The notes below the pieces were generated by a model. It searched no databases, was not told where the DNA came from, and saw only the letters and a program-made list of their open reading frames with translations. A program made the translations under genes and the position numbers. DNA of 64,000 nt from Smittia aterrima (Eukaryota > Arthropoda > Insecta > Diptera > Chironomidae), in assembly GCA_033063855.1 (NCBI GenBank), contig CP093831.1, forward strand, positions 6,510,001 through 6,574,000. Direction: 5' to 3'. Every line of letters starts with the position of its first letter. Within the stretch, counting starts at the first letter, position 1. Below are positions 11,859 through 21,435 of this stretch, one piece after another.

Positions 11859-12182
11859 TCGATTTAAAATTTTATTTTTCTAAATTTTTAATTTTAAAAA
11901 AAGTTGAAATAAAAAGAATAAACTGAATCAATTTTCTATTTCTTGGGTTATTGGCTTTCGTTACTTGATTTCATTGAAAAAACTTTGCATTCCTTTTCAT
12001 TCCTTTCGTAGGTTGAGAATCTCTAGGTCGAAGTCAAAAGCAGGAAGAAGATTAGCAAACGTTGACACTAGAACTTGATTTTCTTCTACAATTGCAGTTC
12101 GTTGCATATAAAAGCATTCTGTTGATCATGATAGCTTGGCAGTTGTTCTTTGCAGTTTGATATGTTAAGAATTGGCGAGAAC
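11859..12182. other. Spacer and JHBP1 promoter
   Basis: A 3' UTR with AATAAA-type signals (near 11908) is followed by the promoter of the JHBP gene, including the TATA box listed separately. No other feature. Confidence 0.5.
12107..12114 (+). promoter_or_regulatory. TATA box of JHBP-like gene 1
   Basis: TATAAAAG lies 76 bp before the likely ATG. The same octamer sits before the paralogue at 13487, which supports a real core promoter. Confidence 0.6.
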
Positions 12183-13090
12183 ATGAAGATAAAAGTTTTG
12201 TTTTTATTTGTTTTCACAGCCAGCACGTGCAATGGAGCAAAGTTCCGTAAGTTCACTCTGAAATTCACGTTTTGTTTAATTCGATTATGTAATTTTTAGC
12301 GAGCAGTGTCAAGCGATGCAACTACAGTGACGAGAAATGTATTCGCGATGGGATAACTTTCCTTTTTGCTAATTATCCTGGAGGTCTCCCGGAATTGGCA
12401 CTTCCACCCTTCGATCCATTAAAAATTAAAGCAATTGACTTAGTGCAGGGATCTAAGAGTCCAGTCAATATAATTTTGAACTTCAGGAATATCAACTTCT
12501 CGGGATTATTCAACGCGAAATTCTATAAAGCTTCAGGTTTCACTCAGAATCCTCAAGGCGCTAAAATTGATATTCGCTTTAAATCTCCTAAGATCACAAT
12601 CCAAGGCCCATACAAAGCTGTTGGTCGAGTACTTTTACTGCCCATTCAAGGAGATGGAAATGGCAATATCACTCTCGGTAAGCAAACACCAGGAAATTCG
12701 GAAGATTAAATAACTTTGTTCTTCGTTTTCGCAGAGAACTTCGACGCGACTTTTCGTTTTCAAACGAGTGCTGTGCAAAAAAATGGCAAAACGTTTATGC
12801 AAATTGACAAATCTAAATTAAACTTTGAAACCTCAAGGTGAGACGATCTTCTCAAAACAAAACAATTGTCCCACTAACGTTTCCTTTTAAGACTTACCAT
12901 GCACTTCGAGAATCTCTTCAACGGTAACAAAGCTTTGGGTGACAACATGAACATGTTTCTCAATGAGAACTGGAGCGATATTTTGAATGAACTGAAAGCT
13001 CCGATTGTCGATGCTTTTGGGAATATAATTGAAGCCGTAGTTAGTAATATTTTCAATAGCTTCGAGTACTCGCAGATGTTTCAAAATTAG
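12183..13090 (+). CDS. Takeout/juvenile-hormone-binding-protein family member 1
   Basis: Four exons (12183..12246, 12300..12677, 12735..12837, 12892..13090) give 247 residues. The N-terminus is a signal peptide (cleavage near NGAKF). It is followed by the family's Cys pair (KRCNYSDEKC), the PPFDPLKIKA box and the long beta-rich JHBP fold ending in LFNGNKALGDNMN and a C-terminal helix. Family role: a secreted carrier with a hydrophobic tunnel that binds juvenile hormone or other lipids; takeout members affect feeding, circadian output and mating. An in-frame ATG at 12162 would lengthen the signal peptide by seven residues. It is a tandem paralogue of the gene at 13560. Confidence 0.9.
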
Positions 13091-13559
13091 AAAGCAAATA
13101 TTTTTTACGCATGAGAAATTATTTAATTAAAAAGAGTTTTAAGAAAAAGTTTTGTTTTCGATTGGCGCTCTTCCCGAGTGGTTCATAACCTTTGCCTATC
13201 CGCAAAGTAAAGTTGATTACAGAGTTTAGAATTAATTGAAGATAAATATTTTAAAATTGAAGTAGAGTCGACGCAAGCAAACTTCATTTCAATGTTAAGA
13301 GAAGAGATTGTTCAAACAGAGACTCCTTATGTGTGACGTCTGTCGTCTTTGCCGAAATGAAGTCTCTCGGTTTAGTTTGGAGGAACAATTTTGACTGTAC
13401 GATCTTGATTTGTTTGCCTACCGCGTCTGTATTTCCACGAGATGAAGTCAAACCATGAAGGCAAACAATGAAATAATTTGAAGCTGTATAAAAGAACTGT
13501 TCTCTTGCTCAGAACCTTTAGTCTTCAGTCAACCACAATTAACATTTGTGGCCTTTAAA
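13091..13559. other. Spacer and JHBP2 promoter
   Basis: JHBP1 3' UTR followed by about 350 bp upstream of JHBP2. Apart from the TATA box at 13487 I see no feature. Confidence 0.5.
13487..13494 (+). promoter_or_regulatory. TATA box of JHBP-like gene 2
   Basis: TATAAAAG lies 73 bp before the ATG, with a TTCAGTC initiator-like element about 35 bp downstream. Confidence 0.6.
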
Positions 13560-14408
13560 ATGTTAAATTTGTTTATCGGATTCTGCTTGTGCAGTTCAGT
13601 TGCTTTCGGTGCAAAGTTTCGTAAGTTCCTTCGACTTCGGTTAAAATGAGAAATCAAATCATCGCGCAAATATTTTAGCTTCAACGATTCAAAGATGCGC
13701 TTATGAAGATTCCGCTTGCTTCGTAAAAACAGCAAATGAAGTTGCTGCTAGAGGAAAGACTGGATTTCCCGAGCTTGGATTTCCGGTATTTGATCCATTG
13801 AAGATTGAAAAGATGAACATTGTTCAAGGTGGAGATGGTCCAGTGACTCTCAAGATGTTTCTAAAAAACATCGAAATGAATGGAATGTCTCAGATGAAGT
13901 TCACGAAGTTGGATGGTTTCAAAAGTGACTTTGATAAATCTAAAATAGAAATGAAATTTAAATTTCCGTCATTAAACATTTACGGACCTTACAAGCTTGA
14001 CGGAAAAGTTTTGGTTTTGCCAGTTCAAGGCGACGGAATCATCAACTTGACTTTGTGTAAGTTTCACTCAAATAATTTCTCTTGACGATTTGTAATTCGT
14101 GATATTTAGATGATGTCGAATGTACGATGAAACTTCTCGGAAGGAAAGTTGTGAAACAAGGCAAAGAGTACATGGAAATCGATAAATCAAAAGTTAACTT
14201 TGACACCAAGAACCTTCACGTGCATTTCGGAAATCTTTTCAATGGAAACAAAGAACTTGGCGACAGCACGAACTCTTTCTTCAATGAGAACTGGAAAGAT
14301 ATTCTCAAGGAAATCAGACCAGCAATTAGTGAATCAATTGCTTCTGTGTATCAATCGCTCGTCAACAATGTCTTTGCTAATATTCCTTATACTGAAATGT
14401 TCTTGTAA
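13560..14408 (+). CDS. Takeout/juvenile-hormone-binding-protein family member 2
   Basis: Three exons (13560..13620, 13679..14056, 14110..14408) give 245 residues. Signal peptide, then the conserved Cys pair (QRCAYEDSAC), FPVFDPLKIEKMNIVQGG, and the C-terminal LFNGNKELGDSTNSFFNENW block shared with JHBP1. The second exon is exactly 378 nt in both paralogues. The last intron of JHBP1 (after FETS) is missing here, where VNFDTKNLHVHF is continuous: one intron gained or lost since duplication. Role as for the family: extracellular carrier of a small hydrophobic ligand. Which ligand cannot be read from sequence. Confidence 0.9.
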
Positions 14409-14820
14409 AGAAAGAAAATAAAACAAAAATTCAATTTGCGAGACCAAACAAATATTTTTGTTATTTATCAGTTGATGATAAATGTCTTACAAAATCTGAA
14501 CTTAACACATATCGATCGTGAGTTTGCGTTTCTCATCTTCACTTTTTAAATGAACGAGATCTCGTTTCGACCTTTAACTGATTAAGTAAAAAATAAATAA
14601 ACGAGGGAATTTCCAGAAATTTATTCGAGAACAATCAGATTGGGGTTGATTCATTAGTGATGGCTAATTAAATGTTTGTTTGAGGTAAATTTCAAAAATT
14701 CGTTTAGCTGAAAAATCGAGAGTGAGACTCAAATTTTGATAATTTCGACAAAATTTTATGATGAGACTGAAATTTGTTTTCGCTTCATTTAAAAACTTCG
14801 TCTCAAGCTTTGAGGTTCTC
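14409..14820. other. Spacer
   Basis: AT-rich; JHBP2 3' UTR (AATAAA near 14418) and the 5' flank of the Spaetzle-like gene. No other feature seen. Confidence 0.5.
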
Positions 14821-15421
14821 ATGGATACTCGTATCATAATATTTTTGATCTTCATTCTTTCGCTGGCAAGTAAAAATGTAATCAGAGCATCTCGGATAAT
14901 GAAGAGTTTTGTTTTAGAATAATTCAGCAAAAACAGAAGAAGACGATTATGTGATGTCAGAGAATGAGATTGAAAAGTAAATTTTCCTAATTTTCTTAAT
15001 TAATCAAATCAATAAAAATCTTTTTCAAGATCAACTATTGGAATGTCAGTTCGCTTTGGTGCATCGAACGTGTCCGATGAGTTCGATAATGTGGAATCGT
15101 CGTGCGAAATTAAAAGAATGAAAGTTCATCCGAAGTTGTTGACAAACGTTGAGGGAAAGTCCATTCAAATTTTGAACACCGATAACTTCCATCAAACGAT
15201 CGATTTGGAAGAATGTTTGTAAGTAAAATAAATTCAAGCTTTGGGCAATATTTAAATTCACACGCTTTAGAAAACCAAATGAAACTTGTCACAAGAACAT
15301 GACACTCCACAGAAGCATTTGCCGTCAAAAGTTCACGAAGATTTCTATTGTAACTGTTGACAACAAAGAAGATTTGATTTACTTTCCATCGCATTGCGTT
15401 TGTGAAATTGTTAAAAATTGA
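14821..15421 (+). CDS. Spaetzle-like cystine-knot ligand, short form
   Basis: Four exons (14821..14869, 14928..14976, 15030..15218, 15271..15421) give 145 residues. A signal peptide (MDTRIIIFLIFILSLA) is followed by an acidic linker of ~25 residues and a six-Cys domain. The order CEIKRM, DLEECL, NETCHK, SICRQKF, PSHCVCEI matches the Spaetzle/NGF-like knot, whose C-terminal half typically has a CRQKY strand and closes with a C-x-C pair. Family role: secreted Toll-receptor ligand. The pro-domain is far shorter than in Drosophila Spaetzle (over 200 residues) and there is no obvious RxxR processing site. The exact Spaetzle subtype is unclear. Confidence 0.68.
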
Positions 15422-15578
15422 TTAATAAAAAGGATTCCTTCCTGAATGATCAGACACTGAAAGATTCATTAGCTTCACTTTAATAACTTTTAATTTCGTA
15501 TCAATGATTGAACATTTTCTTTAAACACAAACAAGTTTGTCAGTTATCAGTCTTTGACCAGGGATTTAGGGAATCCCC

Positions 15579-15806
15579 TCAATTGTAGAACACAAAATAG
15601 ACGATAGCTGCAATGATACCGATAAGAATAAGTGGCCCAATGCAGCACATGAGGATTGTACTTAAGGTACAAGTAATGCAGCTACAGCATCTGGAATATT
15701 TTAAAAAATTAAGTTTTTAAAACGAAAATTTACTAATTTCGATTTCTTACGTTTTAGCGCAGCACTTGCAAGAATCTTGGATGCAATCACATAAACAGTT
15801 GCACAT
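15579..15806 (-). CDS. Cys-rich tail-anchored microprotein B
   Basis: Exons 15806..15751 and 15690..15579 encode 55 residues. The start MCNCLCDCIQDSCKCCAK and the following CCSCITC form a 12-Cys N-terminal domain with a CC just inside the membrane helix; the tail is one helix ending AAIVYFVFYN. The intron is phase 2 between the two Cys blocks, as in microprotein A, and exon 2 has the same 112-nt length. A and B are clear paralogues although the Spaetzle-like, JHBP and P450-like genes lie between them. Membrane localisation follows from the helix; any function is unknown. Confidence 0.8.
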
Positions 15807-16467
15807 CTTGATGTCTTCTTGATATTTCTTCGATTGAGGAATATAAAATTAAAGTTCTGAACTGACAAAGCTTCTATGTTAAACTGAGTTTCCGATTGCC
15901 TACTTAGTTCTCGTTATTTAATCTTATCATTCAAACTGGCAATAGATTCGCATACTTGTGCATCTAATCTAATCGTTGTGGACAAAACCTGAGTAGTTCT
16001 GTTTTGCTTCATTATCGATCATTAAAGCGGAACAGATAAATTAAAAGACGATTACTTTATTCTCTGTTAACTTTATTCTCTGAGTAGGTGTCAATCGTAA
16101 ATTTACAAAATTCATTCAAAAACTCAGTTTATTGTTGTCGAGCGCAAACAAATGAAGCGATCAGTTGCTTTTAACATTTTTTACCTTTCTTGTTTACCAA
16201 AAGCTTTTAACATTAACTAACTCAACAGAAAGTGTTAAACTGCTAATTTTGATTTCATTGAGTTTTTTTTGTCTTGTTTTCAATTGAGTTATGATGATTC
16301 ATGAAATAGCTAAACTTAAGTGTTATTAAATACAGACGAAATAAATTGCCTCGTGTAGAAAGATAAGATATCACCTGAAGCGAATTCGGAGAATCGATAA
16401 GAGAGCATTTCATGTAAAGCTCTTCATTCAGTTCCACTTCAGATTTTTCCGAAAATTGAGCCAAATA
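15807..16467. other. Spacer
   Basis: Promoter side of microprotein B and 3' side of microprotein C (both minus). One 69-codon minus ORF (16255-16464) has no coding character. Nothing else is seen. Confidence 0.45.
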
Positions 16468-16666
16468 TTAAAGCGAATGTATGGTTAGAAAGATCACGAT
16501 GGTAACTAGAACTGCTCCAATGATTATGCAGCAACAACTTCCAAAGGCGCAATTCCTGAAGCAGCACCAGCTGAAATAATTTAAATATTTACCAAACTCG
16601 TGATTTATTTTAAACTTACAAATTTGTAAAGCAAAGGTGAATTTTGTCAACGCAACGATCACCCAT
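16468..16666 (-). CDS. Cys-rich tail-anchored microprotein C
   Basis: Exons 16666..16620 and 16570..16468 encode 49 residues. The N-terminus MGDRCVDKIHLCFTN is less Cys-rich than in A and B. Exon 2 opens with a Cys block (WCCFRNCAFGSCCC) leading into a hydrophobic helix that ends TIHSL. The intron is again phase 2 immediately ahead of the Cys block, so gene structure links it to A and B even though sequence similarity is weak. No signal peptide. Role unknown. Confidence 0.7.
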
Positions 16667-16820
16667 CGTTCACTTCCATGTCGCGACTCAACTCGTAGAA
16701 GAAATATTTTTATTATTTTTTAACTTTCAGCGATTGCGCAAGGAGAAATTCAAGATAAGAAAAAAATGATCAATTTTTAAAAAGTGGAGTTTACTATGGC
16801 GTCAAGGTGTCAACTGCTTT

Positions 16821-17102
16821 TTATTTGAGAATATGGACGAAGCCGAGAATCAATGCCAAAAAGATCATAAACATGATCACAATTCTTAAAATCATTCGCA
16901 ACTCCTTGTTTGCTGGGCAACAACAGTTGCATAAGCTACAGCAGCAACTGCTAATAAAAAAAGATAATTTGAATATTTCAAGAAAACATTTATAAAATAA
17001 CAAAGTTTACTCGTCAGATGCAGCTTCCTCGTCTTTTTCTCTCTTTATTCTCCTTCGAATCAGAATCGCAGCAATCGTCATCGCAGGATCCAATAGATCC
17101 AT
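16821..17102 (-). CDS. Cys-rich tail-anchored microprotein D, N-terminus uncertain
   Basis: Exon 2 (16947..16821) encodes CCCSLCNCCC followed by a basic turn and a membrane helix ending GFVHILK. The only good donor for exon 1 is GTAAAC after 17011. In the frame that joins, translation starts at 17102 (MDLLDPAMTIAAILIRRR) and gives 72 residues. A second ATG at 17133 opens a strikingly Cys-rich frame (MSDCGSCNCSYGS) that looks more like the family but hits TGA just before the donor. Either a frameshift separated the old N-terminus from the tail, or the reading frame was switched. The intron is phase 2 as in A-C. Confidence 0.55.
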
Positions 17103-17133
17103 ATGAGCAGTTACAGGATCCGCAGTCACTCAT

Positions 17134-18006
17134 TTTTCTATACGATTAACTTCTTCGAAACCAGAAACTCTTTCTTAAGTTTTAACTTACAATGAACACG
17201 AAACTGTCTGAGAGTTTTGCGATAAAACATTAACACAATAACATCGAAAAATGATTCATCAATGTTTATGAAAAAATTATTTTCAAAATCTTATTTTTTG
17301 GAGAATCAGAAAGCAAATTGAACTTTCCTCAAAAATCAAGAACTTGCTGAATCTTTCATTATTAGACGATTTTTCAATATTTTTCAGATTCTCGTTCACG
17401 GTAAAAAAAAATTTGAATTTTTAATGAAGCGATTTTCACAATGCTTCATGAATGTTTCGAAACAATCACAAAGCTCGTCTCGATCTCATTTCTTCTTTTC
17501 ACTCTCAAGCCAACTTGACGCCGAAACTTGTTTTTGAATGTCAGTTTTATTTTTCTTTCATTTGTTTGATTTCTGATGAATATATTTTATATATTTTTTT
17601 CAGGTACTGGATCAACTTTTCGTTATCCTAATGATAACAAGTCTGTAATGAAGATATTGGCAAAAAAGATTGAAGTGATTCCAGATGTCACAATTTGTTA
17701 TTATTCCGCTTTATTGATATTTATCTTTGTTGCGAACAAGAAGGAGAATGAAAGGATTTTCACTATAAACTGAAAGATCTGTCAATGCTAACTCATGCGA
17801 TTGATGTTAAATTTTTATAATGTGACGTTCGAGATAATAAAACTTTTTTTCATGTGAAGCTCCTTTCGGACATTCAAATATTTCTCTCCGATGATTCTCT
17901 CTGTTTTTGTTTTCTTCTTAACCAAGAGCCAAATGCAAAACATCATCGCTAAATTACTTCTAATTTAGTTTCCGGACGATATTCAAAGAGTAAAGTTGTT
18001 CAAAAA
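17134..18006 (+). repeat. Duplicated spacer upstream of receptor copy A
   Basis: This ~0.87-kb segment recurs upstream of receptor copy C (about 21776-22680), including the first 38 nt of microprotein D. It contains an exon-like ORF after a pyrimidine tract (from ~17605, starting GTGSTFRYPNDNK). In the second copy that ORF is broken by a 1-nt insertion in an A run, so it is probably a decayed exon. The last ~240 bp, from AACTGAAAGATCT to the ATG, is present upstream of all three receptor copies. Confidence 0.7.
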
Positions 18007-19133
18007 ATGGCGTTAAGAAAGTTATGCGTAGTTCTGGCAATCATTATCTATTTGAGCTTGTTTGCAGTTTTCATTCTTTTCCGTGAAGAATCCGAGGAAA
18101 ATTATGAAAAGTTTTTTAATTTGGTTGACAAATGTGATAATGACGACAATGAAGAAGAAAACAATAAACTCACGTCTTGGGAATTATTTTGCTGCAAATG
18201 GCATAAGTTCATTTCAAATATTGGTGAGTGAGCCCGTTCGAGAGTCTAAAAATAATTTAATGATTTAATCGTTATCGCAGTTTTGGTCGCGGCAGCGTTG
18301 CTTCTCATTCTCACTACTGTCACTTATGCTAGAGGATCAACAAAAAACGGGAAATTCATCGCACATGTTGTCTTTGGGTTTCTCTTGATGATCTTCAATC
18401 AAATTATATATCGCGAAAAATACTTCAGAGGCCAATACTTCATTGCGAGAATATTTTTCATATTTGGAGCGTCGATTGCTGTAATTTGGTTGACTGTGCT
18501 ATGCTTTGAATCTTGGTACACTTCTAGGTGAGATTAGAATTGAAACAAACTTTACTGACTTTAATATTTTATTTTAAATCAAGACGAAACTCAGAACCTT
18601 CAGATCGTCGATTCAGATACTACAATTGGTTTGCAATCGGGTTCATTATCTACACAACCTTGGAATTTCTAATTAAGAGCGGACTGGAAGGCGTGCAAGG
18701 AATGTATATTATAGATGTCTGGTTCTATATGTCATTGTGCGCACCGTTACTGCTTGACATTGCTTTCTTGATCGTTGCAGCAAGAAATCGTTGTAAAGAA
18801 TCAAGAATTTCTGATGTAGATGACAACAAATCTCATCATGAAATCCAAAAGTAAGCAAATGTTTTTTTTTAGAAATTTGAATTCAGCATTTAATCTAATT
18901 TTTTATTTAGACTTTGGATAATCTTTGAAATCTACGCAATTATCGTAATCGCATTCGTCATAAATGGATATTGCCCATTCGGATACGATGGTTACATAAT
19001 GTTAATTATCGCTGATATCACAAATTCATTTTCTTCAATTCTTATTGTGACATTATTAGTCATCGACAAAAAAGTTCGTTCATTGTTCAAGGGAACTGAA
19101 AATTTATTTGCACTTCATCAAAGGCCATCGTAA
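18007..19133 (+). CDS. Methuselah-like 7TM receptor, minimal ectodomain (copy A)
   Basis: Four exons (18007..18223, 18281..18527, 18584..18850, 18911..19133) give 317 residues. A hydrophobic signal/anchor (residues 4-25) is followed by only ~45 acidic residues with three Cys, then seven hydrophobic helices. Hallmarks of the Methuselah branch of family-B GPCRs: a Gly-Lys turn between TM1 and TM2 (TKNGKF), the TM3 motif VIWLTVLCFESWYTS, and a TM7 ending VIDKKVRSLFKG. The canonical ~200-residue Mth ectodomain is missing. Copy A extends four residues past the stop of B and C (HQRPS). The GPCR call rests on TM3/TM7 motifs and topology, so moderate confidence. Confidence 0.68.
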
Positions 19134-19464
19134 TCTACAACATCAGCAAAGATGCGGATGCAATTCTTCTGTCGCATCAAGATTCTTGATTCAAAAACAA
19201 TCATCACCATCATCATCGTTCATCTCCCAAACAAACGCAATCCTTTCGTTTTCGACTAAAATTTAAAACTAACTGATTGTGAATAGGGTATCAGAGGTAG
19301 CTGCAGTTATCGTAGTCGCCTAATCCCACAAAAAATCATTTAAACTGAAAGATCTGTCAATGGCATTGACTCAATGCTAACTCATGCGATTGATGTTAAA
19401 TTTTTATAATGTGACGTTCAAGATAATAAAACTTTTTTTTTTCATGTGAAGCTCTTTTCGGACA
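19134..19464. repeat. Spacer between receptor copies A and B
   Basis: Holds a segment (19150-19320) that recurs with divergence at ~24178-24330, then the ~130-bp AACTGAAAGATCT element found upstream of each receptor copy. No intact gene. Confidence 0.55.
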
Positions 19465-20191
19465 TTCATATATTTCTAGACCGTGTTCCAGACTGTGACG
19501 GCCTAGTGGTAATGGGACGAGCATTTTGTATCTACATTCTCAACGAGTGTTAGATCAGAAGTTCGATCCCAGCCTTGGGCAAGAAAAAAGTTTTCAAAGA
19601 GTTATTCTCTTGGACGGTCAGAATGGGATGAAAATGAAACAAGTACTTGTGTACAGTCAGGTTCGCTCTCATGTACTCCAACGTTCGATGTTGTGACGTC
19701 ATGAATGCAGGTAGATTAGTAGACTCATTGCAGTCAACGGCGCATTGTTGACGGCGGTCGAACACTACTGTGTCAGTCATGCTAACACACATGTCACATT
19801 CATTGATGTGTTGTTACTTGAGAGTTCGCAATGCGTTAATTTGAGTTTCAAGGAGCTCAAAGGGTCATGACTGTTAATGGGGAAAGTTTCAGCTTCAGAG
19901 CATTCCCCTCCGAATGAACCGAACCACACTGTGGACTTAGGCGACGGAGTTCCCTCCCTCTCCTTCCCTACCCAACTCCTGTGAAATGATGGATGGCCTT
20001 TCTGGCGGCGCTCCTAGCAACGTTGTGGAAGGCAAAGGATAGTGCCATGTGTGCTGTATTGCCACCGGTACCTTCTTCGGGAGGCCCAAGGATATGTCCG
20101 AGGTCACCTCCTGAAGATAATCGGGCAACTGTCTGGTAAAACAGGGTTAGCCCGAGTCCTTAATCCTCTCTCTCCCTCTTCAAATATTTCT
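19465..20191 (+). mobile_element. tRNA-derived SINE-like insertion with target-site duplication
   Basis: The insert (19478..20178, about 701 bp) is more GC-rich than its surroundings and interrupts the spacer that is continuous upstream of receptor copies A and C. It is flanked by 13-bp direct repeats at 19465-19477 and 20179-20191 (TTCAWATATTTCT, one mismatch). The left end carries a pol III-like region: CCTAGTGGTAATGG resembles an A box, and GTTCGATCC (19561-19569) fits the B-box consensus exactly. The right end is a CT-rich tail. This is the structure of a tRNA-derived SINE in plus orientation. It has no coding capacity; ORFs inside are spurious. Confidence 0.72.
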
Positions 20192-20312
20192 CTCCGATGA
20201 TTCTCTCTGTTTTTGTTTTCTTCTTAACCAAGAGCCAAATGCAAACCATCATCGCTAAATTACTTCTATTTCAGTTTGCCCTTGATATTCAAAGAGTAAA
20301 GTTGTTCAAAAA

Positions 20313-21435
20313 ATGACGCTAAAAAAGTTATGCGTAGTTCTGGCAATCATTATCTATTTGAGCTTATTTGCAGTTTTCATTCTTTTCCGTGAAAAATCCG
20401 AGGAAAATTATGAAAAGTTTGTTAATTTGGTGTACAAATGTGATAATGACGACTATGAAGAAGAAAACGATAAGCTCACGTCTTGGGAATTGTTTTGCTG
20501 CAAATGGCATAAGTTCATTTCAAACATTGGTGAGTGAGCCCAGCCCGTTCGAGAGTCTAAAAATAATTTAATGATTTAATCATTATCACAGTTTTGGTCG
20601 TGGCAGCGTTGCTTCTCATTCTCACTACTGTCATTTATGCTAGAGGATCAACAAAAAATGGGAAATTCATCTCGCATCTTGTCTTTGGGTTTCTCTTGAT
20701 GATCTTCAATCAAATTCTATATCGCGAAAGATACTTCAGAGGCCAATACTTTATAATGAGATTTCTTTACTTATTTGGAGCGGCGATTGCTGTAATTTGG
20801 TTGACTCTGCTATGCTTTGAATCTTGGTACACTTCTAGGTGAGATTAGAATTGAAACAAACTTTACTGACTTATGACTTTACTGAAATATTTTTCGTTAA
20901 ATCAAGACAAAACTCAAAACCTTCAGATCCTCGATTCAGATACTACAATTGGTTTGCAATTGGGCTCAGTATCTACACAACCTTGGTATATTTAATTTTG
21001 AGCGGATTTGACGGTGTGCGAATTATAGACTTCTGCTTCTATATGTCATTGTGCGCACTGTTACTGCTTGATATTGCTTTCTTGATCGTTGCAGCAAGAA
21101 ATCGTTGTAAAGAATCAAGAATTTCTGATGTAGATGACAACAAATCTCATCATGAAATCCAAAAGTAAGCAAATGCTATTTTTTAAAAACTTGAATTCAA
21201 TAATTAAACTAATTTTTTATTTAGACTTTGGATAATGTATGAAATCTACGCAATTATCGTAATCGCACTTGTCATAAATAGATATTGCCGATTCTTATAC
21301 GATGGCTACATAATGTTAATTATCGCTGATATCACAAATTCATTTTCTTCAATTCTTATTGTGACAATATTAGTCATCGACAACAAAGTTCGTTCGTTGT
21401 TCAAGGGAACTGAAAATTTATTTGCACTTCATTAA
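20313..21435 (+). CDS. Methuselah-like 7TM receptor, minimal ectodomain (copy B)
   Basis: Four exons (20313..20529, 20592..20838, 20907..21164, 21225..21435) give 310 residues with the same layout as copy A: signal/anchor, ~45-residue Cys-containing stub, seven helices, short tail. Exons 1 and 2 have the same lengths as in A and C (217 and 247 nt). Exon 3 is 9 nt shorter, removing three residues in the extracellular loop before TM5. All splice sites and the frame are intact, so it appears functional. Most differences from A and C fall in the stub and loops. Confidence 0.68.

Noticed and set aside
15569..15578. GGGAATCCCC, a perfect NF-kappaB-type site near the Spaetzle-like gene
   Set aside because: It lies directly after the stop codon of microprotein B and downstream of the Spaetzle-like gene; a 10-bp match alone is weak evidence of function.
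17576..17773. ORF starting GTGSTFRYPNDNK as a gene
   Set aside because: It follows a splice-acceptor-like tract, but no upstream partner exon joins, and the second copy (22228) is frame-shifted. Treated as a decayed exon.
19491..19580. Functional tRNA gene
   Set aside because: A- and B-box-like segments are present, but I could not fold a proper cloverleaf, and the sequence sits at the head of an inserted element.
19937..20128. ORFs inside the SINE-like insert
   Set aside because: Inside a non-coding retroelement body; no domain signature.
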